A DNA stretch of 50,141 bases from Anaerolineae bacterium (GTDB lineage Bacteria; Chloroflexota; Anaerolineae; 4572-78; J111). A program made the position numbers and the translations under genes. Location: assembly GCA_016931895.1 (NCBI GenBank), contig JAFGDY010000128.1, forward strand, positions 1 through 50,141, read 5' to 3'. Shown in pieces: positions 23,922 through 30,747 of the stretch (position 1 is the first letter of the stretch; each line of letters starts with the position of its first letter). The notes beneath the pieces were generated by a model, which saw only the letters and a list, made by a program, of their open reading frames with translations, had not been told where the DNA came from and ran no database searches.

Positions 23922-23943
23922 CTGCCAAATTGAGGTAGATAAA

Positions 23944-24315
23944 ATGGCCCATGCAGTTGATTTAATCCAATCCGTTGAACATCAATCCCTTGAAAAGCAG
24001 CCGGGTGAACGACCGGAGCTGCGCATTGGCGATACTGTGAACGTCCACGTCCGCATTGTTGAAGGCAACCGGGAGCGGGTGCAGGCTTTTCAGGGGGTGG
24101 TGATTGCCATGAAGGGCAGTGGGATGAACAAACTCTTTACCGTCCGGCGCATTGCCTCCCACGGCATCGGCGTAGAGCGAACTTTTCTCTTTCACTCGCC
24201 GCGCATCGAAAAGGTAGAGGTTTTGCGCCACGCCAAGGTGAATCGCGCCAAACTCTATTTCCTGCGGGATCGGAGTGGCAAGTCGGCCCGCCTGAAAGAA
24301 AAGCGAATTTCGTAA
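23944..24315 (+). CDS. rplS: 50S ribosomal protein L19
   Basis: The 123-aa protein has the L19 signatures [32 protein letters not shown] (residues about 22-53), [42 protein letters not shown] and the C-terminal [11 protein letters not shown]19 sits at the 30S-50S interface. GAGGTAG lies 6 bp before the ATG. It has its own promoter and a leader with two U-tailed hairpins, suggesting feedback control that differs from simple readthrough from trmD. Confidence 0.97.
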   Translation: MAHAVDLIQSVEHQSLEKQPGERPELRIGDTVNVHVRIVEGNRERVQAFQGVVIAMKGSGMNKLFTVRRIASHGIGVERTFLFHSPRIEKVEVLRHAKVNRAKLYFLRDRSGKSARLKEKRIS

Positions 24316-24381
24316 ATGGGCCGGCGATGGTGTGGGAGTTGACCGCTCGTGTAAATTAAGATTGGATGATGTTTGACCGAA

Positions 24382-25056
24382 ATGAATAAATCATGGTCAT
24401 CTCCAAGGTCGAATGGCTCTTTTCCTGATCTGCAAAAAGAAATAGCCCTGCTCAAGCAGGGCTATCGTTTTGTAGCGGGTCTGGACGAAGTTGGGCGGGG
24501 TGCCTGGGCCGGGCCGGTGGTGGCTGCCGCCGTGATTTTGCCATTTGACCGGCCGGAGGCGGTGGCAAAAACTTTGGCCGGCTTGCACGATTCCAAAAAA
24601 TTAGGCCCAAATAGACGAGAAATTTTCTTTGGTTTGATCCAAAAAACAGCGCTGGCCGTTTCGGTGGGGATGGCCCCGGCGGCAATGGTGGATGAAAACA
24701 ACGTGGTGGGCGCAACCCGTTACGCCATGCAGCAGGCGCTGGTCAATTTGAGCCTCTCCCCGGATTATCTTTTATTGGATTATCTGACCCTGCCCGACGT
24801 AATGCTGCCCCAACATGCTTTTCCCAAAGCAGATAACCTCTCGCTGACGGTAGCGGCCGCTTCGGTGATAGCCAAAGTAACCCGGGATCGGTTGATGGTT
24901 GAATTGAGCGACATTTATCCCGGTTATGGGTTTGACCAACACAAAGGGTATGGCACTCCGGCTCACCGCGCGGCTTTAATTAAACAAGGCCCCTGCCCCC
25001 TGCATCGTTTCAGCTACAAGCCTTTGGAATGTTTGACACTCTCAAACAATAATTAA
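24382..25056 (+). CDS. rnhB: Ribonuclease HII
   Basis: RNase HII removes ribonucleotides and RNA primers from RNA-DNA hybrids. The 224-aa protein has the first catalytic pair in GLDEVGRGAWAGPVV, LHDSKKL, and NLSLTVAAASVIAKVTRDRLM followed by YPGYGFDQHKGYGTPAH, all diagnostic. The third Asp would be in YLLLDYLTLPD. The ATG at 24382 was taken; a TTG at 24373 is an alternative. A perfect 11-bp inverted repeat with a 2-nt loop (24442-24465) lies within codons 21-28, unusual in a coding region. The gene follows rplS by 66 bp, an order also seen in other bacteria. Confidence 0.95.
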   Translation: MNKSWSSPRSNGSFPDLQKEIALLKQGYRFVAGLDEVGRGAWAGPVVAAAVILPFDRPEAVAKTLAGLHDSKKLGPNRREIFFGLIQKTALAVSVGMAPAAMVDENNVVGATRYAMQQALVNLSLSPDYLLLDYLTLPDVMLPQHAFPKADNLSLTVAAASVIAKVTRDRLMVELSDIYPGYGFDQHKGYGTPAHRAALIKQGPCPLHRFSYKPLECLTLSNNN

Positions 25057-25096
25057 GGCAATCTTCCGGCTTCAGTTGTAAATCAAAAGATTTCTC

Positions 25097-25666
25097 TCAT
25101 TCGCCGGTAGCATTGGCGGCGGTGATGGGGCGAATGTACTGCACCAGAACCACAATTTGGGTGCCTAAAAATTGGCCGTGCTTGCGGTGATAAATAAAGC
25201 CGTGTCGCTCGTAAAATCGGCGGGCCGAGGCATTGGTTTCCTGAACCGACACAAAACATTGTTCCATGCCGGCCTGGGCCAGCGCGGCAAATCCCGTTCT
25301 AAGGATCACCGTGCCCACGCCCAGATTTTGATATTCAGGCAAAACATAAAGGCGAACCAGTTCGGCGCGGGCCTGGGTGGGGTGGTAACGGCGCAAAAAA
25401 TGGCCAAAGCCAATCATCTCTTTTTTTAGCTCAACCACGTAAAACCAATGGCCGGGCGCATCAATGGCCCCGGCCAGATTTTCGGGGGTATAAGCTCGCT
25501 CTAAAAAATCGTTCCGATTTTCCGCAGAGATGGTGCCGCTGTACGTAATATTCCAGGTAACCCGCGCGATGTGAGCCACCTGGGGCAAATCGGCATGGGT
25601 GGCAAATCTGATAACCAAATGCCGGTGGGGCGTGGTTAGGGTATTGTTTTTTAGTTCGTTTTCCAT
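25097..25666 (-). CDS. GNAT-family N-acetyltransferase
   Basis: A 189-aa GNAT protein. After a short tail, residues about 17-165 form the fold: LVIRFATHADLPQVAHIARVTW, the FLERAYTPENL region, and the acetyl-CoA site VRLYVLPEYQNLGVGTVIL (family pattern R/QxxGxG/A, here QNLGVG). The later VSVQETNASARRFYERHGFIY motif is typical of the family. The ATG at 25666 lies 9 nt inside a longer TTG frame; ribosome binding sequence is weak for either. Substrate unknown. It converges with rnhB. Confidence 0.85.
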   Translation of the reverse strand: MENELKNNTLTTPHRHLVIRFATHADLPQVAHIARVTWNITYSGTISAENRNDFLERAYTPENLAGAIDAPGHWFYVVELKKEMIGFGHFLRRYHPTQARAELVRLYVLPEYQNLGVGTVILRTGFAALAQAGMEQCFVSVQETNASARRFYERHGFIYHRKHGQFLGTQIVVLVQYIRPITAANATGE

Positions 25667-25769
25667 GGGCAACAAAAAGTTCTTTCGGGTGATACGTTAA
25701 TAATAGCACAAATTGCTGGATTAACGAATTTCCGAAAGAACCAATTGGCGGCCAGGAAAATCTTAGTTT

Positions 25770-26657
25770 TTACTCTTCCCTTACCCCTCCCACCCAGGAA
25801 GAGAAGTCGGATGTGGTAGGCAAAACTGTTCTTTCTATTTTGTAAATATTGGGAATTTGTAAGCCTGTACTGCGCGCAAAGCCGGTAACAACATAACCAC
25901 GTTTAAAATACGTTTCAAAAATATCGCGGGTCGACTCGCGCCAGCCGCGCGCCAGACCAAGGTCCATTTTTTTGATGATATTCAGATCGTGGGGAATCTG
26001 GACCAGCAACACCGGGTCATCCATTTCTAAATCAGAAGCAATGGGACGAGGGAGATTTCTTTCCCAGGTAACATAGTTGACCACATTATACTTTTCTTCT
26101 TTGAGCCAATTTTCGGCCAGGGGACGCAGTTCTTTGCTGCGAATTCGCTGTCTGACCCGGTCGCTCATCAGTTCCCACTCCAGCAAAAAACGGTCGGTGG
26201 ACAGGCCCACCTGGAGGGGGTTGCTGACCGCGCCGTAAATGTCGCGGGCGTAATGGCGTACAATGCCGCCCAATTTTTCAATATTCAGGCTGGCGTTTTT
26301 GCCCAACAGCGGATCATACGTCCACACAATCAGGTCAATGCCCCGGCGCAGCATGGCATCGCGTTGGGCCAACTTTAGCTTCATGCCAATGCCTTTACTT
26401 TGGTAACTGGGTAAAACGCCCATCCGTTGGGAAAAGAGGTATAACTTGGCCTCCGACATGCCCAGGTAGCCATAAACAAAACCCACCAGGTCGGGGCCGT
26501 CGTAAGCGCCCAGGAGCGTGCCGCCGTTGTGGGCGGCGGAGATGAGCTGGGTGTAGGGAAATACCATTAAATCGGTAAAACCCCAGGTGGCCCGTTGAAT
26601 CTCATGACACCTGCGTAAGTCGGTTAAAGTGTTGATTGGACGGATTTTAATGTCCAT
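25770..26657 (-). CDS. Predicted GNAT acetyltransferase (COG3375-like)
   Basis: The 295-aa protein starts at the ATG at 26657, where AAGGCAGGG gives a ribosome binding site; a GTG 21 nt upstream is possible. The N-terminal 160 residues are GNAT-like: IRPINTLTDLRRCHEIQRATWGF, LVGFVYGYLG, SQRMGVLPSYQSKGIGMKLKLAQRDAML (acetyl-CoA loop QSKGIG), VWTYDPLLGKNASLNIEKLG. The C-terminal half (PLQVGLSTDRFLLEWEL... and LVQIPHDL...) is characteristic of the COG3375 group. Its substrate is not established. Confidence 0.8.
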   Translation of the reverse strand: MDIKIRPINTLTDLRRCHEIQRATWGFTDLMVFPYTQLISAAHNGGTLLGAYDGPDLVGFVYGYLGMSEAKLYLFSQRMGVLPSYQSKGIGMKLKLAQRDAMLRRGIDLIVWTYDPLLGKNASLNIEKLGGIVRHYARDIYGAVSNPLQVGLSTDRFLLEWELMSDRVRQRIRSKELRPLAENWLKEEKYNVVNYVTWERNLPRPIASDLEMDDPVLLVQIPHDLNIIKKMDLGLARGWRESTRDIFETYFKRGYVVTGFARSTGLQIPNIYKIERTVLPTTSDFSSWVGGVREE

Positions 26658-26818
26658 CCCTGCCTTTTGTTGTTTCACGTTGCCGGGGATTAGCGTAAGT
26701 TTAACCCAAGTATATCATTCTTGAATCAAGACTGCAAGGGGAAAATTGTCCCGTCCTTCTGTTCCTGTCCGGGTGCGAGGTTAAAAATGTTATGGGGCCG
26801 GTTAAATGAAATCTTAGT

Positions 26819-26847
26819 TTGATTTTTACCGGAAATTGGATTATACT
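26819..26847 (+). promoter_or_regulatory. Promoter of the tRNA/response-regulator cluster
   Basis: TTGATT (26819-26824), a 17-bp spacer and TATACT (26842-26847). Transcription would begin about 23 nt before the tRNA-Pro gene. Confidence 0.7.
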
Positions 26848-26875
26848 ATTCGACAACTTTGTTCTTTAACTTGTG

Positions 26876-26950
26876 CGGGGTGTAGCTCAGTCCGGTTAGA
26901 GTGCTTGCTTTGGGAGTAAGAGGTCGGCGGTTCGAATCCGCCCACCCCGA
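26876..26950 (+). tRNA. tRNA-Pro (anticodon TGG)
   Basis: Acceptor CGGGGTG pairs with CACCCCG (26943-26949) with discriminator A. D-loop AGCTCAGTCCGGTTAGAG, anticodon stem CTTGC/GTAAG with loop TTTGGGA, and T-arm GGCGGTTCGAATCCGCC are all present. The 3' CCA is not encoded. Confidence 0.95.
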
Positions 26951-26975
26951 CAAATATCCAGGAAAGGGGTTTCCA

Positions 26976-27380
26976 ATGACCGACGCCGTTCGACACCGGG
27001 TACTGTATATTGAAGATGACGAGAATCAGCGAGTGGCTATGTCTCAAATGCTCAAAATATTGGGTTATGAGGTAACCTGCGCCGAAAATGGGCAAGAGGG
27101 GGTTGAAAAAGCCGCCAGTTGGAAACCCGATATTGTTCTCACCGACGTGCGCATGCCAAAGATGAACGGCGATGAGGTCATTCGCGTTTTACGCAGCCGG
27201 CCGGAAACATGCGGCCTGCCAATTTTTGTCATCTCGGCCTTTACCGACGCCAAAACGCGCGGGACATGTAAAGAGGCCGGGGCCAATAAGTTTTACGCCA
27301 AACCCATTAATATTTACGAGATCAACGACGATATTAAATCGGCTTTGAATCATAAAAAACCGGCAATCTTAACAACTTAA
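26976..27380 (+). CDS. Single-domain response regulator (CheY-like)
   Basis: The 134-aa protein is a receiver domain alone: acidic pair D14-D15 in YIEDDEN, phosphoacceptor D57 in VLTDVRMPKMNG, S87 in VISAFT and K109 in YAKPI. No output domain is attached. The ATG at 26976 follows GGAAAGGGG; the frame is open upstream through the tRNA but that part cannot be coding. It starts only 25 bp after tRNA-Pro and ends 6 bp before tRNA-Gly, so it is probably cotranscribed with the tRNAs and freed by tRNA processing. The cognate kinase is unknown; the CNBD histidine kinase at 8251-9486 also lacks a partner. Confidence 0.9.
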   Translation: MTDAVRHRVLYIEDDENQRVAMSQMLKILGYEVTCAENGQEGVEKAASWKPDIVLTDVRMPKMNGDEVIRVLRSRPETCGLPIFVISAFTDAKTRGTCKEAGANKFYAKPINIYEINDDIKSALNHKKPAILTT

Positions 27381-27386
27381 AAATAT

Positions 27387-27457
27387 GCGGGCATAGCTTA
27401 ATGGTAAAGCCCTAGCCTTCCAAGCTAGTCATGCGGGTTCGATTCCCGCTGCCCGCT
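27387..27457 (+). tRNA. tRNA-Gly (anticodon TCC)
   Basis: Acceptor GCGGGCA pairs with TGCCCGC (27450-27456) with discriminator T. Anticodon stem CTAGC/GCTAG with loop CTTCCAA, T-arm GCGGGTTCGATTCCCGC. No encoded CCA. Confidence 0.95.
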
Positions 27458-27515
27458 TTGTTTAAGCCTGATCCTAAGGGTCGGTCAGACCTTTAGTTTT
27501 ACCAGGCAAACATAA

Positions 27516-27588
27516 GGGCCCTTAGCTCAGTGGTTAGAGCGGCCGGCTCATAACCGGTTGGTCGCAGGTTCGAATCCTGCAGGGCCCA
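27516..27588 (+). tRNA. tRNA-Met, elongator type (anticodon CAT)
   Basis: Acceptor GGGCCCT pairs with AGGGCCC (27581-27587), discriminator A. Anticodon stem CCGGC/ACCGG region with CAT, T-arm GCAGGTTCGAATCCTGC. The fully paired acceptor end argues against initiator tRNA; the body resembles elongator Met more than the CAT-bearing Ile tRNA. Confidence 0.88.
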
Positions 27589-27597
27589 TGAACAAAG

Positions 27598-27625
27598 AAA
27601 ACACCCGTTTTAAGCGGGTGTTTTT
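27598..27625. terminator. Intrinsic terminator of the tRNA cluster
   Basis: AACACCCG pairs with CGGGTGTT around a TTTTAAG-type loop and is followed by TTTT. It lies 10 bp past tRNA-Met and may also serve the convergent lipoprotein gene. Confidence 0.85.
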
Positions 27626-27658
27626 GATTCCAGAGTTATTTGGCCCAAAGCGCTTGGG

Positions 27659-29071
27659 CTACGGGTAATCCCACGTCAGCCATTCAACGGTCAAATTGCC
27701 GCCCAGGTCCCAGTCAGACACGTAAAACTTACCGTAACGGCCTTCGTTGGTTTTGTAGCAGCCGGTCAGCAAAACAGCGCCGCCGCCCACGTCAATGGGC
27801 CGGTCATAGGCGGCGGCCAGGCAGTCAGGCAGGGTAATGTCGCCGTAGGATTTACTGAGCAAAGCGCCGCTGGCCCCGCCCTTGGGGAAGAATTGCTTTT
27901 GCTGCCAGTCCCAATAAAAATCGGAAGCGGGGCCGACGTTGTCTTGCACCAGGCCCTGGTCAAAATCTATGCTTTGGGCGTGAACCAGGCGCGTTTTGCC
28001 GTCTCGCAGCACCGGCACGGGGGTGGGGGCCTGGCCGGCGACCGTGACGGTCAGCTCGGCCGTGGTTTCGCCGGCCTCGTTGCGGGCGATGAGGGTATAT
28101 ACCGTGTCTTGATCGGGCGAAACGGTTTTATGGCCCGGGGCCACTACTCCTTCTTCAAGGTTGTTGTAACGCAAATAGGCGGCCGTGGCATTGGCCAAAT
28201 CCCAACTTAAGGTGACACTTTCGCCGGGAGCGATGGTGTAGCGGTTGGCCGTGAACGTGTAGATGGTTGGTTTGAGCGCGTCGGGCGTGGGCGAAGCCGG
28301 AGGTCCGGCGTTGCCGGGCGGGGGAGGGGTTTCCACTACCGGCACCGCGCCGGCGTTAACAGCCTCTGAAAACTCCCCGCCGGCGGCCACCCAGCCCCCG
28401 TTGCCGTTATCGGACGGGAAGACAATTTGCCACCAGTAAGCGCCTTCATCCTGGCCCGTGATCTCGGCGGATTGGCCCTGGGCTAAACGGCCGACCACGG
28501 GGTAATCTTTGCCTGGCCCGGTGCGGACATTCAAGGCCACCAACGCGGTGACAATGGGTTTAAGCCCCACTTGGTCGCCGGTTGAGGCGGGCGCCGGCGT
28601 GGGCACAACCGGGCGGGGCGTGGGCGTGGCCGGCCCGGCGATTGGCGTTTGCCCGGCCGGAGGCGCGGGCGGGGCGTCGTCCCCGGTTTCGGTTACGGTG
28701 ACCACCACCTGCGCCGGCTCGCTGGAATCGCCGTCCAGGCTAAAAGCCACGGCCTGGATCACAAAACTACCGCTTTTCTCCGGCGTCCAGGTGTAGTCGG
28801 CCACAAAGGCGTTCACCGGCGGCGCAACGGTTTCCACATAGGCCGGCCGGCCGTTGATGGTCACTTCCATCTGCGCCACGCCCGGCATGTCGGTTGCGCC
28901 AAACTTTACCACCACGGCTTGGCCCACGTTAAAATGGCTCCCGTTTTCCGGGGCGGTGATACTGGCGACAGGTTTGTCCGGCTGGCCCGAGGTTGCGCCA
29001 AATGAGGCGCAGCTTGAGGCTGTCAGCAGCAACCCCAGGAGAAGCAGTGAGGTTAATATTCTATATCGCAT
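27659..29071 (-). CDS. Lipoprotein with Ig-like and SH3b-like domains
   Basis: From the ATG at 29071 (GGGAGGA upstream) the product is 470 aa. It starts with a lipoprotein signal, MRYRILTSLLLLGLLLTASSC, so it is anchored by a lipid on Cys21. The first domain (about 35-130: VASITAPENGSHFNVGQAVVVKFGATD...) looks like an Ig-like fold. A Pro/Thr-rich linker follows, then a bacterial SH3 domain (ALNVRTGPGKDYPVVGRLAQG... WWQI... GWVAAG), another Pro linker, a second Ig-like unit (YTIAPGESVTLSWDLANATAAYLRYNN), and a C-terminal WxWQ-containing domain of unknown role. It probably binds a cell-surface polymer. The start overlaps the glycosyltransferase gene by 11 nt, so the two are coupled. Confidence 0.85.
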   Translation of the reverse strand: MRYRILTSLLLLGLLLTASSCASFGATSGQPDKPVASITAPENGSHFNVGQAVVVKFGATDMPGVAQMEVTINGRPAYVETVAPPVNAFVADYTWTPEKSGSFVIQAVAFSLDGDSSEPAQVVVTVTETGDDAPPAPPAGQTPIAGPATPTPRPVVPTPAPASTGDQVGLKPIVTALVALNVRTGPGKDYPVVGRLAQGQSAEITGQDEGAYWWQIVFPSDNGNGGWVAAGGEFSEAVNAGAVPVVETPPPPGNAGPPASPTPDALKPTIYTFTANRYTIAPGESVTLSWDLANATAAYLRYNNLEEGVVAPGHKTVSPDQDTVYTLIARNEAGETTAELTVTVAGQAPTPVPVLRDGKTRLVHAQSIDFDQGLVQDNVGPASDFYWDWQQKQFFPKGGASGALLSKSYGDITLPDCLAAAYDRPIDVGGGAVLLTGCYKTNEGRYGKFYVSDWDLGGNLTVEWLTWDYP

Positions 29072-29921
29072 CGTCTTCCTCCCGGTCAACAGCGCTTGGA
29101 GATTGTTCGTAAAGCCCTTGCCGGTCATTTTGACGTACTTTGATAATATCGCGGAACATCCGCGCGGTATCTTTAAGCGGATGCACTTTACTTTCGGTTT
29201 GATAATACCAGTGGATCGGCACTTCGATGATGCGATAGCGCTGTTTTTGGGCCAGGTATAGGATTTCCACGTCAAAGCCGAAACCGTTGAGAGTTTGGCG
29301 TAAAAAGAGGTCCCGAATGACGGAGCGGTGAAAACATTTAAAGCCGCATTGGGTATCTTCAAAACCGGGTACGGCCAAAACCTTGACCAGCCAATTAAAA
29401 GCTCGCCCCATCAGGTGGCGATAGGCCGGCTCATGGTAACGCACCGCTCCCGGGGCTTCCCGCGAGCCAATGGCTACCTGGTAACTGTTTTGTTGGGGCG
29501 GTAAAAATTTGGGCAGTTCCGTGATAGGCATGGCCAGGTCGGCGTCGCATAGAAGGGCGTATTCCCCTTTGGCTTGCAGCATGCCCATTTTCACTGCGTG
29601 CCCTTTGCCGCCATGCCTGGCCCGAATCAGCTTTATGCAGGGATGTTTGGCTGAAAACTGCGCCACCACTGCCGCGGTGCGGTCCGTGCTGCCGTCATCC
29701 ACCACCAATACTTCGGTAGAATATGCCTGCGCTTCTACAAATTCGGCCACTTGGTTTAAGGTGCGAGGCAAGCGCGATTCTTCATTGTAGGCTGGGATGA
29801 CTATGGTTAAAAAAGGGATGTGTTCTGGCCCGTTGATAATGTTTCTCCACAAATAAAGTATCAACCCAGGCGGGAAAAAGTATGATACACGTCCCTTTAG
29901 CTTTTGGCAAAATATATGCAC
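29061..29921 (-). CDS. Family 2 glycosyltransferase, dolichyl/polyprenyl-phosphate sugar synthase-like
   Basis: The GT-A fold is clear: FLTIVIPAYNEESRLPRTL, then VLVVDDGSTDRTAAVV, KGHAVKMGML, the metal-binding LLCDADLAMP, and GFEDTQCGFKCFHR plus GFGFDVEILYLA, which are typical of polyprenyl-phosphate glucose/mannose synthases. No C-terminal membrane domain is present. The GTG at 29921 gives 286 aa with a 36-residue hydrophobic leader that most relatives lack; a TTG near 29840 could be the real start. A lipid-linked sugar made by this enzyme could be the donor for the GT39-like membrane proteins encoded nearby. Confidence 0.85.
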   Translation of the reverse strand: MHIFCQKLKGRVSYFFPPGLILYLWRNIINGPEHIPFLTIVIPAYNEESRLPRTLNQVAEFVEAQAYSTEVLVVDDGSTDRTAAVVAQFSAKHPCIKLIRARHGGKGHAVKMGMLQAKGEYALLCDADLAMPITELPKFLPPQQNSYQVAIGSREAPGAVRYHEPAYRHLMGRAFNWLVKVLAVPGFEDTQCGFKCFHRSVIRDLFLRQTLNGFGFDVEILYLAQKQRYRIIEVPIHWYYQTESKVHPLKDTARMFRDIIKVRQNDRQGLYEQSPSAVDREEDDAI

Positions 29922-29950
29922 CCCCTGAACTGGTCATCTCTGCCGGCCTT

Positions 29951-29959
29951 TGCTATAAT
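29951..29959 (+). promoter_or_regulatory. Extended -10 promoter of the second pentapeptide gene
   Basis: TGCTATAAT, identical to the msrA element, 47 bp before the GTG start. A weak -35 (TGGTCA) lies 17 bp upstream of the -10. Confidence 0.6.
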
Positions 29960-30006
29960 AGCTGGTCAGAAGCACCAAATCTGCCGCCTCCGGGGAGCAA
30001 ACACCT

Positions 30007-30747
30007 GTGGACATCCGAGAACTTATGGGCCAATATCACGCCGGGCAGCGCGATTTTAGGGGCGTAGACCTGGCCGGTTTTGTATTGTACGGCGTTAATC
30101 TGAGCGATGCCAATTTTCAGCGGGCCAACTTCAGCAAAGTGAAACTGCTTGAGGCCAATCTGCAAAGGTGCAACTTAAGCGAAGCTACGTTGAATGGCGC
30201 CAATTTGACCGGCGCTACCTTAAGCGAAAGTAACCTGAATTGGGCCAAATTGGTAGGCGCCACCCTTAATGAAGCCGATCTTTCGCAGGCCAACATGATC
30301 GAGGTCAACCTGTCTCGGGCCAAAATGTTTGAGATCAATCTAAATGAGGCCATTCTCAGTTGGGCCGATTTGAGTTGGGCAAAATTATACGAGGCGCAAC
30401 TCAGTTGGGTTAACCTGAACGCAGCCAACCTGGGCCGCGCCTGCCTGATCTCGGCCAATCTGAACGAGGCCAATTTGAGCGAAGCCAATTTAGCCTCAAC
30501 CGATTTGAGCCACGCCGACCTGCGCGAAGCCAAACTGAGATTTGCCAATCTGGAGGAGGCTATTTTGCGCCAGGCTAACCTGAGCGGCACCGACCTGCGT
30601 GAGGTCAACCTGACCGGGGCCGATTTGAGCGAAGCCCAATTGAATTGGGCCAATTTGACCGGGGCCCAGGTGAGCCGGGAGCAGTTAGAGCAGGCGGCCG
30701 GTTTAGAAGGATTGATCCTGCCCGACGGTTCAATTTATGCAGCCTGA
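30007..30747 (+). CDS. Pentapeptide-repeat protein
   Basis: This 246-aa protein is built almost entirely of A(N/D)Lxx-type pentapeptides (for example ANFQRANFSKVKLLEANL and ANLNEANLSEANLASTDL), predicting a beta-helix rod of about 10 coils. The GTG start was taken because GGGGAG lies 9 bp upstream; an internal ATG at 30025 is less well supported. Several coils carry Trp (LNWAKL, LSWADL, LSWAKL), giving a line of aromatic residues on one face. Its last 11 nt overlap the start of the large membrane protein gene. Function unknown; coupling to surface-glycan genes is the only hint. Confidence 0.85.
   Translation: MDIRELMGQYHAGQRDFRGVDLAGFVLYGVNLSDANFQRANFSKVKLLEANLQRCNLSEATLNGANLTGATLSESNLNWAKLVGATLNEADLSQANMIEVNLSRAKMFEINLNEAILSWADLSWAKLYEAQLSWVNLNAANLGRACLISANLNEANLSEANLASTDLSHADLREAKLRFANLEEAILRQANLSGTDLREVNLTGADLSEAQLNWANLTGAQVSREQLEQAAGLEGLILPDGSIYAA

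Noticed and set aside
26876-27588. The tRNA cluster as an integration site
   Set aside because: No integrase, no duplicated tRNA 3' end and no change in gene content around it.
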